A DNA stretch of 64,000 bases from Bacteroidetes bacterium HLUCCA01 (GTDB lineage Bacteria > Bacteroidota > Rhodothermia > Balneolales > HLUCCA01). The first letter of the stretch is position 1; every line of letters begins with the position of its first letter. Shown piece after piece: positions 25,216 through 34,710 of the stretch. The translations under genes were made by a program, and so were the position numbers. The notes below the pieces were generated by a model, which had not been told where the DNA came from, did no database searches, and worked only from the letters and a program-made list of their open reading frames with translations. The stretch is from positions 1 to 64,000 of the forward strand of contig LIHN01000004.1 in assembly GCA_001314545.1 (NCBI GenBank), given 5' to 3'.

Positions 25216-28200
25216 ATGAACATCCTCACCCCATGCTCCCGTGTTTCATCCGGGGCGGTTTATCCGGCCGAATCGGGTTTCAGGCCATCAGGCAACTGGT
25301 TTTGGACTGTCGGGATTATGTTCACGTTGCTCACGGCCGGCCTTCCGGAAGCCGGCGCCCGTCCTTCAGGAGCTACGTCCGTGTTGTACCCGTATGCAGT
25401 CGGCATTGGCGGGTTCCCGGCCGGCGAAGCAGGTTTGTACGGAAGCCCTGGCACACTGCCGACCGGCGACGCAGGTTTACATGCATCCGGTTCACTACCC
25501 CCGGCGGGACCGGTGCAAATGGCCCACAATGGAGGTTTCTCTGACCGTCCCGGCGAAATGCCCAGACGCAATGCGGGTCAGTCCGCCACCACCCCCCGAT
25601 TTATTCCCGGGCAGCTGATCCTTAAACTGCACTCCGGCAACACGGCGCTCAAGTCGACCGGCACCTCCGGGCCGGCCGGTTCACCGGGACCGGCCACGCA
25701 CGCCCAGCTCTATGCGACCCTTCAGGCCATGGGCGGCACCGAGCTCCTTCCTGTAATGAGCCCGGAAGCCCTGCGCGAACTCCAGACTGACACGCGGCTC
25801 AGCCGATTCCCCGCCACCAGCTCCGATTCCCGTTCCGGGTACACCCGTGCTCTTCCTGACGACCTCACCCGGACCTACATCGTATCCATCAACCCGTCCA
25901 TCGACCCCCTCATTGCAGCCCGTAAAATCACGGAAATCCCCGGTGTTGCCTACGCCGAACCCCGTGTCATTATGGAAACCACCGACCTGCCCGGGCACGT
26001 TCAGGCTCCCTCGTCCATGTTCACAAAACGTGAACTTTCCGCCGGGCACGCAGGGGTTCGTCTATTCACAAAATGTGAACATACAGCTTCCCAAAACAAC
26101 CCACACTTGTTCACGTTTCGTGAACAAGTTGCCCCCGGAAGCACAGACGAAATATTCACAGAACGTGAACTTTTCATGACCGGCACAGAGAATTCTATGT
26201 TCACAAAACGTGAATATTCTTCCGTTGACCCAACCCCGTTAACCGTTTACCCTGCGGGATTCGCGCCCACCTCAAACCATACTCCCGGGACGCTTGACAC
26301 TACCCCCAACGATCCCCGCTTCGGCGACACCGGCCAGAATTATTTCAGCTACCAGCGTATTCCTCAGGCGTGGGAAACCTCCACCTCAGACACCTCCATC
26401 GTCATCGCCATCGTTGACTCCGGGGTCGACTACCTGCATCCCGACCTATCTGCCAATCTGTGGCGCAACCCGCAACCCGGTCGGGCAAAGGAGCTGTTTC
26501 CGGGCATCTTCGCCGCTGTAGAAAACGATACCATCGGCTGGAATTTCTGGGACAGCGGACCGATTTTCAATCCCGTCCAGAATGGCGATCCCCGTGCCAA
26601 TTTCTCCAGCCACGGTACCCATGTGGCCGGCATCGCTGCGGCTGCAACCAACAACGGCATCGGAATTGCCGCCAGCGGCTACCATAGTCGCTACATGGCT
26701 GTGAAAGCCGGTGGCACGGCCGACGAACCCCGCGCCATCGGGTTCGGATTCGAGGGCATTCTCTATGCCGCCGTGAATGGAGCCGATGTAATCAACGCCA
26801 GCTTCGGCACCTCCTTCAACTCCCAGTTTGGTCGCGATGTGGTGGATTTTGCTACCTCCCTGGGCTCCCTGGTGGTAGCCGCGGCGGGAAACACCCGGCA
26901 GTTCGGCCTGTTCTACCCCGCATCCTACACCAACGCCGTAGCCGTGGCCTCGGTGGAGCAGAACACCGGAACCGTCTCGAATTTCAGCACCTACAACTTT
27001 GGTATTGATGTGGGTGCCACAGGCCGGAGCATTTTGGGCACCATCCCGGACAGCTCCTATGCGCTGAATACCGGAACCTCCATGGCTTCGCCCATCGTGG
27101 CCGGCGTTGCCGCGCTCATCCGTCATGCCCATCCCGATTGGTCGCCCCAGCGTATTCAGGGGCAGCTCCGCAGTACAGCCAATCCCTCCATCTACAATGC
27201 CAATCCCTCCCTGACCTGGATGCTGGGCGGCGGTCTGCTGGATGCAGAAAAGGCCATCAGTGAACCCCTTCCGGCGGTCCGACTGGTAGACGCTGCCTTC
27301 GAGAATCAGGATGGTCAGCGACTGCTGCTCAACGAAGACGGTACCATACGCATCCGCCTGACCAATACCGGCGAGACCGCAACGGCCCTGACCTGGCAAA
27401 TTGAAACGGTTACGGGCGGAGGCGATCTCAGCACCCCGGGCGGATCCATCGGCGCCGTGGCCCCGGGCGATACCCTCAGCTTCGACATCCCCCTGCGCAT
27501 TCCGGACGACATCGACCCGCGCGAAAACCCGGGCTTTGTAATCCGATTACAGGATGCCGCTACCGGCTATGACGATTTCCTGCATGTGGAATATCAAAAT
27601 CTGTACGTTGACACCCACGATGCCAACCGGGTTCGCATGAGCTTTTCCAGTAACGGGGGTATCGGCTACGGGGTTGGCGGCGATGCCACCACCGGTGTGG
27701 GATTTGTGCCGCTGGTTGAGGAAAACGGCACCGTGTTTGATCTGGGAAATGTGCTGTACGAGTCGGGCCTGATGGTCATGTATGATACCGACGATCAGAC
27801 CTGGCTGGTAGACAACGTGCGCGAGACCGACTCGGCTCCGCTGCAGTTCAAGCCGCTGAATCCGTTTGAACTCGGCGATAATTCGGACGGAACCGCCCAG
27901 GTGGGTCGCGCCCTGTTCAACTCCGATTTCAATCCGGATGCGCCGAAGCTGGAGGTGTCTATGCAGACCTACGCCATGACCGACGGCGGTCCCGATCAGG
28001 GCATCCTCGTATTCTTCACCCTGGAAAATCAGGATGCGCTGGGCCGGACCTTCGAAAACCTGTACGTGGGCACCTACACCGACTGGGACATCGCCAATTT
28101 TTCCCAAAACAGCGTCCGGTTCAGTGAACCCGACAGCCTGCTCATTGCCTATGACACCAACAACGGCGAGGAACCGCTGGTCACCGTCGCCCACCTGAAC

Positions 28201-28806
28201 AACGTTGCCTCGGCACTGGCCATTGACAACGCCTGGGACGATCCGGTAGACAGCCTGAATTTCGGGGTGTACTTCGGGGACAGCGATCCGGGCTTTACCC
28301 GGGAGTACAAACGATGGTCGATGCTGGCCGGTACCCGGATGACCGCGCGCGACAGCACCGATATATCGATGGTCACTTCCAGCGGTCCGTTTACCCTGGA
28401 GCACCTCCAAAATATCACCGTTGGATTTGCCTATCTCTTTGGCATGAATGAAGATGAACTTCGCCAGCAAGCCGCTTTGGCCCGGGCACAGGAGGTGGTT
28501 TTGCTGAGCAACGAACCCCGGAGCCCGGTCTATGTTCCGGATCGGGTGGAGCTGGTGGGGAACTTTCCGAATCCGTTTAATCCGGCCACACAAATTCTGG
28601 TGGAGATCAATCAGCCGATGGAGGCAGACCTGGCGGTCTATGATATGCTGGGCAGGCAGGTTACCACGCTTCACCGCGGAATGCTGGACTCACCGGGGCG
28701 CTACGCATTCACCTTTGACGGCAGCAGGCTGGCCAGCGGGGTGTATCTGGTGGTCATGCAGACACCGACTTCCCGGCTAACGCGGAAAATGCTGCTGCTG
28801 AAGTAA
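25216..28806 (+). CDS. Subtilisin-like (S8) serine protease with T9SS sorting domain
   Basis: The 1196-residue secreted protease has the complete catalytic triad: Asp401 in AIVDSGVDYLHPDL, His466 in SSHGTHVAGIAAA and Ser622 in NTGTSMASPIVAGVA. A hydrophobic segment at about 28-45 serves as signal. It is preceded by 27 polar residues, so the ATG at 25318 could be the start. A propeptide (FIPGQLILKL) follows a low-complexity stretch. The C terminus, GNFPNPFNPATQI then LASGVYLVVMQ and RKMLLLK, is a type A T9SS sorting domain, so it should be exported and attached or released at the surface. Between propeptide and catalytic domain (residues 269-333) it carries five FTxxE repeats encoded by DNA palindromes at exactly 45-base spacing. 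Confidence 0.95.
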   Translation: MNILTPCSRVSSGAVYPAESGFRPSGNWFWTVGIMFTLLTAGLPEAGARPSGATSVLYPYAVGIGGFPAGEAGLYGSPGTLPTGDAGLHASGSLPPAGPVQMAHNGGFSDRPGEMPRRNAGQSATTPRFIPGQLILKLHSGNTALKSTGTSGPAGSPGPATHAQLYATLQAMGGTELLPVMSPEALRELQTDTRLSRFPATSSDSRSGYTRALPDDLTRTYIVSINPSIDPLIAARKITEIPGVAYAEPRVIMETTDLPGHVQAPSSMFTKRELSAGHAGVRLFTKCEHTASQNNPHLFTFREQVAPGSTDEIFTERELFMTGTENSMFTKREYSSVDPTPLTVYPAGFAPTSNHTPGTLDTTPNDPRFGDTGQNYFSYQRIPQAWETSTSDTSIVIAIVDSGVDYLHPDLSANLWRNPQPGRAKELFPGIFAAVENDTIGWNFWDSGPIFNPVQNGDPRANFSSHGTHVAGIAAAATNNGIGIAASGYHSRYMAVKAGGTADEPRAIGFGFEGILYAAVNGADVINASFGTSFNSQFGRDVVDFATSLGSLVVAAAGNTRQFGLFYPASYTNAVAVASVEQNTGTVSNFSTYNFGIDVGATGRSILGTIPDSSYALNTGTSMASPIVAGVAALIRHAHPDWSPQRIQGQLRSTANPSIYNANPSLTWMLGGGLLDAEKAISEPLPAVRLVDAAFENQDGQRLLLNEDGTIRIRLTNTGETATALTWQIETVTGGGDLSTPGGSIGAVAPGDTLSFDIPLRIPDDIDPRENPGFVIRLQDAATGYDDFLHVEYQNLYVDTHDANRVRMSFSSNGGIGYGVGGDATTGVGFVPLVEENGTVFDLGNVLYESGLMVMYDTDDQTWLVDNVRETDSAPLQFKPLNPFELGDNSDGTAQVGRALFNSDFNPDAPKLEVSMQTYAMTDGGPDQGILVFFTLENQDALGRTFENLYVGTYTDWDIANFSQNSVRFSEPDSLLIAYDTNNGEEPLVTVAHLNNVASALAIDNAWDDPVDSLNFGVYFGDSDPGFTREYKRWSMLAGTRMTARDSTDISMVTSSGPFTLEHLQNITVGFAYLFGMNEDELRQQAALARAQEVVLLSNEPRSPVYVPDRVELVGNFPNPFNPATQILVEINQPMEADLAVYDMLGRQVTTLHRGMLDSPGRYAFTFDGSRLASGVYLVVMQTPTSRLTRKMLLLK
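26020..26214. repeat. Five phased 15-base palindromes inside the S8 protease gene
   Basis: TTCAC-N5-GTGAA occurs at 26020, 26065, 26110, 26155 and 26200, exactly 45 bases apart. The cores are AAAAC, AAAAT, GTTTC, AGAAC and AAAAC. The third copy has arms extended to 10 bp (ACTTGTTCAC and GTGAACAAGT). The 30 bases between copies show no evident similarity. In frame each palindrome encodes F-T-x-R/C-E. Confidence 0.95.
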
Positions 28807-28812
28807 GCGCCG

Positions 28813-29946
28813 TTAAAAAATTCGATACTCCAGATAGTCGCACGGAATGGTTCCGTTGATCATATCTACCTGACGCTCCGGAGTAAGACCAAAACTGTCT
28901 TTAAAGGCTTTGTCGCCGGTGAATACCACCACCTTGTATCCGGGGGCGTATTTTTTCAGGTGGGTGGCAATACGCGGGTACAGTGCCCTGAGCGACGACA
29001 TATCGCCGATTCGCTCACCATACGGCGGGTTCATGATAATCATGCCCTTGTTGTCGTGGGGAACATAAATCTGGTCGACCTTCCCCACGCGCACCTTCAC
29101 GTTTTGTGACAATCGGGCACGTTTGAGATTCTTGATCGTAGAATCGATGGCGCGATCGTTGAGGTCACTGCCGAAAATCCAGTCCACATCCTTACGGGTA
29201 GCATCGCGGGCTTCCTTCTGCACCTGAAGCCAGAGCACGCTGCGGAATCCGGGCCAGCGCATAATTCCGAAGGTATTGTGCAGGAGTCCGGGCGCCTTAT
29301 TTTTGGCCATAAGAGCACCTTCAATCAGGAAGGTTCCGGTACCGCACATCGGGTCGATGAGGGTGGTTTCGGGATTCCAGCCCGACATTCTGAGCAATCC
29401 CGCAGCCAGCACCTCATTCAGAGGAGCGGGTCCGGTAGCCACGCGGTAGCCACGTTGATTCAATGACTTTCCGGAGGCATCCAGCGAAACCGTTGCGGTC
29501 CCGTCGCGACCTACATGCAGGTTGATCAGCACATCCGGATCTTTGGGCGATACGCTGGGTCGCAGGTCGTATTTTTCCCGAAACTGGTCCACAATGGCAT
29601 CCTTCGACTTTTGCGCCAGGAAAATATTGTGGTTCATCTCCTGATGGAAGGTATCACAGTCGATGGCGAAGGTGGTTTTCAGGGTAAGCGGACCGTGCCA
29701 TTGAATACCTCGCACAAACTCATACAGTTCCTGCTCATTGGCTACCACAGCCGAGGCGAGGGGTTTGAGCACGCGCAGCGTTGTGCGGGCATGCATGAGG
29801 ATGCGGTACAGGGTGTGGTCATCGGCCTGAAATGCGACCCCACGCTTGCGGGCCTGAACGTCGGTGGCGCCCAGTTCCGTGAGTTCCTGCTGAAGGACCG
29901 GTTCCAGTCCCTGCAGGGTTTTGGAGAAATAACTGGTACTGTTCAA
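28813..29946 (-). CDS. THUMP-domain RlmL/RlmK-like 23S rRNA methyltransferase
   Basis: The 377-residue protein begins SYFSKTLQGLEPVLQQELTELGA, the N-terminal ferredoxin-like and THUMP region of RlmL-type enzymes. Its class I methyltransferase domain has DPMCGTGTFLIEGALMA (SAM loop), FGSDLNDRAI and the catalytic MNPPYGERI motif of N2-guanine methyltransferases. Length suits the short THUMP-MTase form, not the RlmKL fusion. Its stop is seven bases from the convergent protease stop. panD is three bases upstream on the same strand, so they are probably cotranscribed. Confidence 0.9.
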   Translation of the reverse strand: MNSTSYFSKTLQGLEPVLQQELTELGATDVQARKRGVAFQADDHTLYRILMHARTTLRVLKPLASAVVANEQELYEFVRGIQWHGPLTLKTTFAIDCDTFHQEMNHNIFLAQKSKDAIVDQFREKYDLRPSVSPKDPDVLINLHVGRDGTATVSLDASGKSLNQRGYRVATGPAPLNEVLAAGLLRMSGWNPETTLIDPMCGTGTFLIEGALMAKNKAPGLLHNTFGIMRWPGFRSVLWLQVQKEARDATRKDVDWIFGSDLNDRAIDSTIKNLKRARLSQNVKVRVGKVDQIYVPHDNKGMIIMNPPYGERIGDMSSLRALYPRIATHLKKYAPGYKVVVFTGDKAFKDSFGLTPERQVDMINGTIPCDYLEYRIF

Positions 29947-29948
29947 GA

Positions 29949-30353
29949 CTATTTGATTCCCGTTTCTTCTGCGTACTGCTCACGGTAGACGGATTCTGAT
30001 ACCGTTCGTACCGGCTCGTTGTCTTTGTTCAGAATCACAATATGCGGCTTGTGTACGCGGGCTTCTTCCGGAGTCAGCTGGGTGTAGGAGATGATGATTA
30101 CACGGTCGCCCACGGCATTCATCCGTGCGGCCGGACCGTTCAGACAGATGACTTTACTTCCGCGCGGACCGGGAATGGTATAGGTTTCCAGTCGGGAACC
30201 GTTGTTGACGTTGACAACCTGCACTTTTTCATAGGGGAACAAGTGCGCTGCGTCCAGCAGATCCTGATCGATGGTGATGCTCCCCTCGTAGTAGAGGTCG
30301 GCCTCGGTCACGGTGCCCATGTGCAGTTTCGATTTGAACATTTCAATAGTCAT
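29949..30353 (-). CDS. panD: Aspartate 1-decarboxylase (pyruvoyl enzyme)
   Basis: PanD makes beta-alanine from aspartate for pantothenate. The 134-residue precursor starts [20 protein letters not shown] and has the self-cleavage site Gly24-Ser25 in YYEGSITID at the same numbering as the E. coli proenzyme; the Ser becomes the pyruvoyl group. The [16 protein letters not shown] and [19 protein letters not shown] blocks are conserved. It is 107 bases downstream of panC, its partner in the same pathway, on the same strand. Confidence 0.97.
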   Translation of the reverse strand: MTIEMFKSKLHMGTVTEADLYYEGSITIDQDLLDAAHLFPYEKVQVVNVNNGSRLETYTIPGPRGSKVICLNGPAARMNAVGDRVIIISYTQLTPEEARVHKPHIVILNKDNEPVRTVSESVYREQYAEETGIK

Positions 30354-30460
30354 ACGTCAGCAAGCGAGTCAAAAAAGATGGATATACAATGTAACGGGAT
30401 AGCAGAACGGCGGTTTTATGAACCCTTTCGGGTACTCAGTCACCCACGGAAAGGCCTGTT

Positions 30461-31330
30461 TCAGCCGGGAGATTGCAGTACGATGTTGTCAATAAGCCGG
30501 GTTTTACCCATCCAGGCAGCCGCCGCCAGAATGTAACGGTGCCTCGGATCAACGCGTTCCCGGGGTTGCAAAGTCCGTTCATCAACAACTGAAAGATAAT
30601 CAATTCTGAAACCATTTGCTCTCAGGCGCGATGCAACCCCGGCCAGGGCCTGCGCCAGCGCCGCTTCATCGGGCAGGGCACCGGTGAGGATGAGGGACTG
30701 CAGCCCACGAAGTTCAGCGTTCAGCTGCGGGGCCCGGCTGCGTTCCTCATCGGTGAGATAGCGGTTGCGGGAGCTGAGGGCAAGGCCGTCATCCTCGCGA
30801 ACAGTCTCCCCGCGGTGGATGCGCACCGGGATATTGAACTCACGCACCATGGTTTCCAGCAGAATCAGCTGCTGGATGTCTTTCTGCCCGAACCAGGCAT
30901 CGGTGGGCTGGATGATGTTGAAAAGCTTGTTGACCACCAGCAATACCCCGTTGAAATGCCCGGGACGGGTGGCGCCGCACAGGTGATCGGTCAGTTCATG
31001 GATGGCCAGGCTCAGAAAACGGCCTCCCGGGGGATACATCTCGTTGTTGGAGGGCACAAAAACCAGGTCAACGCCGGCATCGCCACAGGCCTGCAGGTCC
31101 GTTTCCAGCGGACGTGGATAACGGTCGAGGTCTTCGTTGGGACCAAACTGCGTGGGATTGACAAAAATGGTGGCAACCACCACATCACAGGTCGACCGGG
31201 CCTGGTGGATGAGGGCGAGGTGGCCCGCATGCAGGGCGCCCATGGTGGGAACCAGCCCGATACGGGAACCCGACCGGCGATGCGGCTCCAGTGCCGCCCT
31301 GAGCTCAGCGATGGTTTGAACCGTTTGCAT
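30461..31330 (-). CDS. panC: Pantothenate synthetase
   Basis: PanC joins pantoate and beta-alanine with ATP. The 289-residue protein shows GLVPTMGALHAGHLALI with the nucleotidyltransferase HxGH motif at 34-37. It also has FVNPTQFGPNEDLDRYPR, FGQKDIQQL, and RDDGLALSSRNRYL as REDDGLALSSRNRYL, the KMSKS-like loop region. Length is normal. It lies between the E2 gene upstream and panD downstream on the minus strand; panC-panD form a natural pair, while the E2 gene need not belong to the same unit. Confidence 0.97.
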   Translation of the reverse strand: MQTVQTIAELRAALEPHRRSGSRIGLVPTMGALHAGHLALIHQARSTCDVVVATIFVNPTQFGPNEDLDRYPRPLETDLQACGDAGVDLVFVPSNNEMYPPGGRFLSLAIHELTDHLCGATRPGHFNGVLLVVNKLFNIIQPTDAWFGQKDIQQLILLETMVREFNIPVRIHRGETVREDDGLALSSRNRYLTDEERSRAPQLNAELRGLQSLILTGALPDEAALAQALAGVASRLRANGFRIDYLSVVDERTLQPRERVDPRHRYILAAAAWMGKTRLIDNIVLQSPG

Positions 31331-31422
31331 AGATCAATCCGTTGTTCATAAAAAACGGCATGAGGCGGAAACCCCATGCCGTGCTCAATACCATAGCTGC
31401 CCGGCGGGGGCAGCCTGTGTGA

Positions 31423-32844
31423 TTATACGCTGCGGTTCGGATCAAAGGCTTCCAGCAACTGTACCACGCGCTGTACAAACGCACCACCCAATGCACCATC
31501 AATGATGCGGTGATCGTAGCTCATCGACAGGTACAGCATATGTCGTACCGCAATCACATCGCCCACTTCCGTTTCCATAACTACCGGTCGTTTCTTGATG
31601 GCGCCGGTTCCGAAAATGGCCACCTGAGGCTGATTGATGATGGGGGTTCCCATAAGATTCCCTACCGAGCCGTAGTTGGTCAGGGTAAAGGTGCCGCCCA
31701 CCAGGTCGTCAGGCGAAAGCTGTTTGCTGCGGGCCTTGCGGGCCAGATCGTTGGTGGCGCGCGCCAGTCCGTGCAGGTTCATTTCACCGGCATTTTTGAT
31801 AACCGGAACGATGAGGCCGCCGCTGCCCGACTCGCCCAGCGCCACGGCAATACCGTAGTTGATGTCGCGCTTGAGTACGATGTTTTCACCATCTACCGAA
31901 CTGTTCATCAGCGGATATTCGCGCAGGGCCTGAATGGTAGCTTCAATGATGAAGGGGGTGAAGGTGAGCTTGAACCCGTTTTCTTTCTGGAAGCGGGCTT
32001 TGTTCTTCTCGCGGAAGTTGACCAGGTTGGTTACATCGGCTTCGGCGAAGGTAGTCACGTGGGCAGAGGTCTGCTTGGATTTGACCATGTGGTCGGCAAT
32101 CAGCTTGCGCATGCGGTCCATCTTGATGATTTCCACATTGTCGCTGGGCCAGTTGACCTTGATTTCACCGGCTGAAATAGGATTGCCGCCGGAGGAGGCC
32201 GATGCGCTGGCAGCACCACTGGAGGCGGATGCGGCCGGTGCCGGGTCTACGGGCTTGCTGAGTTTCGGTGCAGAAGCCGGCTTGCCCGACTTTTTCTTCT
32301 CGATGAAGTCCAGCACGTCCTGCTTGTTGACGCGTCCCTGAGCGCCGCTGCCCTCTATAGACTCCAGCTCTTCCATGGAGACGCCTTCTTCTTTGGCGAT
32401 GGAACGCACCAGGGGCGAGTAGAATCGTCCGTCGCTGCCTTCGCGTTGGGGCGGGGTGTCGCCCTGAACCGCGTCCGGGGCCTCTTCGACCGTAGTTTCA
32501 TCGGCTTGCGGCGCCGGCGCTTCGGCGGGCTCATCGGCCGGTTCAGGTGCTTCATCAGCGGCATCCGAAGCAGCGGCACTGCCTGCATCGGCTGCTGCAG
32601 CAGCATCGGTTTCAATAATGGCAATCACATTGCCGACTTCAATGGTATCATTTACTTCAGCCAGAATTTCCACCAGAATACCGGAGGCCGGAGAAGGCAC
32701 TTCTGAGTCGACCTTATCGGTGGCAATTTCCAGAAGGGTTTCGTCTTGTTCAATAGTATCACCGACCGACTTCGTCCACTCGATGACGGTTCCTTCCATG
32801 ATGGATTCACCCATTTTGGGCATCACAACTTCAACACGTGCCAT
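31423..32844 (-). CDS. Dihydrolipoyl acyltransferase, E2 of a 2-oxoacid dehydrogenase complex
   Basis: E2 carries the lipoyl swinging arm and the acyltransferase core. Domains in order: a lipoyl domain with Lys44 in EIATDKVDSEV, a linker of about 75 residues rich in Ala, Asp, Glu and Pro, the E1/E3-binding domain (FYSPLVRSIAKEEGV to GRVNKQDVLDFI), a second linker, and the catalytic domain ending with YDHRIIDGALGGAFVQRV, where the DHRxxDG His and Asp are catalytic. One lipoyl domain and 473 residues fit a branched-chain or general 2-oxoacid E2; pyruvate or 2-oxoglutarate specificity cannot be decided here. E1 and E3 are not in the window. Confidence 0.92.
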   Translation of the reverse strand: MARVEVVMPKMGESIMEGTVIEWTKSVGDTIEQDETLLEIATDKVDSEVPSPASGILVEILAEVNDTIEVGNVIAIIETDAAAAADAGSAAASDAADEAPEPADEPAEAPAPQADETTVEEAPDAVQGDTPPQREGSDGRFYSPLVRSIAKEEGVSMEELESIEGSGAQGRVNKQDVLDFIEKKKSGKPASAPKLSKPVDPAPAASASSGAASASASSGGNPISAGEIKVNWPSDNVEIIKMDRMRKLIADHMVKSKQTSAHVTTFAEADVTNLVNFREKNKARFQKENGFKLTFTPFIIEATIQALREYPLMNSSVDGENIVLKRDINYGIAVALGESGSGGLIVPVIKNAGEMNLHGLARATNDLARKARSKQLSPDDLVGGTFTLTNYGSVGNLMGTPIINQPQVAIFGTGAIKKRPVVMETEVGDVIAVRHMLYLSMSYDHRIIDGALGGAFVQRVVQLLEAFDPNRSV

Positions 32845-33075
32845 GTTTTAATACTGTATGTGTGGGATTAAAAAAATTCAATGATGCAAATATAAGGGAT
32901 AGCCAAATCAATAGTACTATGATTTCCGGCACGGTTTGCCCGTCTGGAATCGCTTTTTCAGCGGATAATGACCACCGATATGCCCTCCGTTGGTATTCCT
33001 TACAGGACACACCGAATTTTCCGGACTCCGGTAAACCTGTTGGTTACTGCCGGACGGCCGGGCCGGCTGCCGGCG

Positions 33076-33095
33076 CAGCTCAGCTCAGCTCAGCT
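33076..33095. repeat. CAGCT pentanucleotide repeat over a stop codon
   Basis: Four tandem CAGCT units. The stop codon of the minus-strand histidine kinase (33085-33087) lies within the repeat, so gain or loss of a unit would shift the frame and change the C terminus. Confidence 0.8.
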
Positions 33096-34380
33096 CTTTT
33101 GGAAAAACGACCGTGACCCGGGTCCCGCCCACATTTTCGAAGGTAATGCTGCCCTGTAGCTGATCAACCAGGCCGAAAATTATGGTATAACCGAACGAGG
33201 TTGACTCCGAGGGTTTGAACCCGTCGGGCATCCCGCATCCGTTGTCAGACACTACCAGGGTGTATTCGTTGTCGGTCTCGGTAAAATGGATGTGCATTAG
33301 CCCTTCGGTCTGGCCCGGAAAGGCATGTTTGTAGGCGTTGGTAATCAGCTCATTGACAATAAGCGCACAGGGAACCGATTTATTCAGGTCGAGGCGAATG
33401 GTATTGGCTTCAATTTTAACTTCAACATTCATCGACATGTCCGAAAAAATACCGGCTGCAACCTGTTCAAACCGCCGTAAAAAGGCCCCGAAATCAACTG
33501 AGTCGAAGCTTTCGTTCTGATAAACCAGTTCGTGAATGAGCGACATCGACCGCACGCGACCTTCGGTTTCATTAAAAAGGAACCGGGTTCTGTCGTCATC
33601 AAAGGAGTCGCTTTGCAGACTGAGCAGACTGGAGATAATAGCCAGGTTATTCTTCACGCGATGATGAATTTCCGCCAGGAGCACCTTTTTTTCGCGCAAA
33701 TTTTTATTCAGCTTATCCTCGTTTTCCGTCAGCCGGACAATCATGGATTTGCTGCTGAGGTGATCGTTGATGACCTTGCCTATTATCACGGTGGCGATGG
33801 GATAAAAAATCAGTACCGTGACAGCAAATTGCCGCATAAAGGCGTCCCGGGTATCCGGGTTGAGGAAAAGGTAAAAAATGAGCATCATGGCCAGGTGAAC
33901 CAGCACCCCCATCACATACAGGGAGACAAATGTATGATGTCCGCCGGTCTTGCTCCGGTTCCAGTAAAAGATGTGTCCGATGACGAAGGATAGGAGAATG
34001 ACGGCAATGCCCACTTCGGTAGACGATCCACCCACATACATTCGGGCTGTCACTGCGATGACGGTGCTGATCAGGCCGGTAACGGGACCAAAAAACAGGG
34101 CGGAAACACTGATAACCACTGATCGTGCATCAAATATGGCACCATCCAGAACCGAGTAGGGAAAAATCATCCCTACAGCGGCAGACATGCCGAAAAGCAG
34201 TCCCTGCAATGTGAGTCCGAGGGGTGTACTTTTATCGAACCGGTGGTCTATAAACCCCGAAATGGTACTGATTGAAATAAGGATACCCAGATTGTAGAGT
34301 AAGCCAATCACTTCCATGCAAACTGCCCCGAAAAAATGTTTTTCTGACCATTGGCTGCGGGTTAATCCCATCGGCACCAT
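33085..34380 (-). CDS. Membrane histidine kinase, LytS-like sensor with HisKA_2/HATPase
   Basis: The 431-residue protein has an N-terminal membrane region of about six hydrophobic segments (residues 20-210). The sequence [24 protein letters not shown] resembles the 5TM LytS/YhcK-type sensor domain. A coiled linker follows, then a HisKA_2 dimerisation box with the phospho-acceptor in [19 protein letters not shown], then an ATPase domain with [21 protein letters not shown] and [10 protein letters not shown]. HisKA_2 kinases of this type often lack an adjacent regulator, and none is present here. Its last codons fall in a CAGCT repeat. Confidence 0.88.
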   Translation of the reverse strand: MVPMGLTRSQWSEKHFFGAVCMEVIGLLYNLGILISISTISGFIDHRFDKSTPLGLTLQGLLFGMSAAVGMIFPYSVLDGAIFDARSVVISVSALFFGPVTGLISTVIAVTARMYVGGSSTEVGIAVILLSFVIGHIFYWNRSKTGGHHTFVSLYVMGVLVHLAMMLIFYLFLNPDTRDAFMRQFAVTVLIFYPIATVIIGKVINDHLSSKSMIVRLTENEDKLNKNLREKKVLLAEIHHRVKNNLAIISSLLSLQSDSFDDDRTRFLFNETEGRVRSMSLIHELVYQNESFDSVDFGAFLRRFEQVAAGIFSDMSMNVEVKIEANTIRLDLNKSVPCALIVNELITNAYKHAFPGQTEGLMHIHFTETDNEYTLVVSDNGCGMPDGFKPSESTSFGYTIIFGLVDQLQGSITFENVGGTRVTVVFPKELS

Positions 34381-34710
34381 TACCCCCGGACACGACCGGT
34401 ATCGTCACAAGCATGACCCACAGAAGCACATTATCGGTCCAATATACACAATTTAAAACGGCGCGGTACAGCTAATTGCCCGAACGGCCGTGCCCGTTCA
34501 ACCCAAACGGAGACAACGGCTTTTTACACACGAACGGGAATTGGATGAACTTCAGATAAGGTACTGTGGTAACACGCAGATTTGGTATCTTTGGACGAAA
34601 GCTGGTATCGGGTTTTTGCATAGTGCCGGCGGATAGTACGTTCAGCTCCGCCCGCAGCTCCATTCGGTTTGGTTTTCCCGATTCCACAAGCCTGAAACTG
34701 ATATTCTGTT
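34381..34710. other. Intergenic region between divergent kinase and AMP nucleosidase genes
   Basis: The 330 bases must hold the promoters of both genes. I see an AT-rich patch at 34438-34455 but no convincing promoter boxes, RNA gene or repeat. Confidence 0.4.

Noticed and set aside
26020-26214. Second CRISPR-like array within the protease gene
   Set aside because: The 15-base palindromes at 45-bp pitch resemble a miniature array, but the repeats are too short, lie in an open reading frame in phase, and have no leader or separate cas genes.
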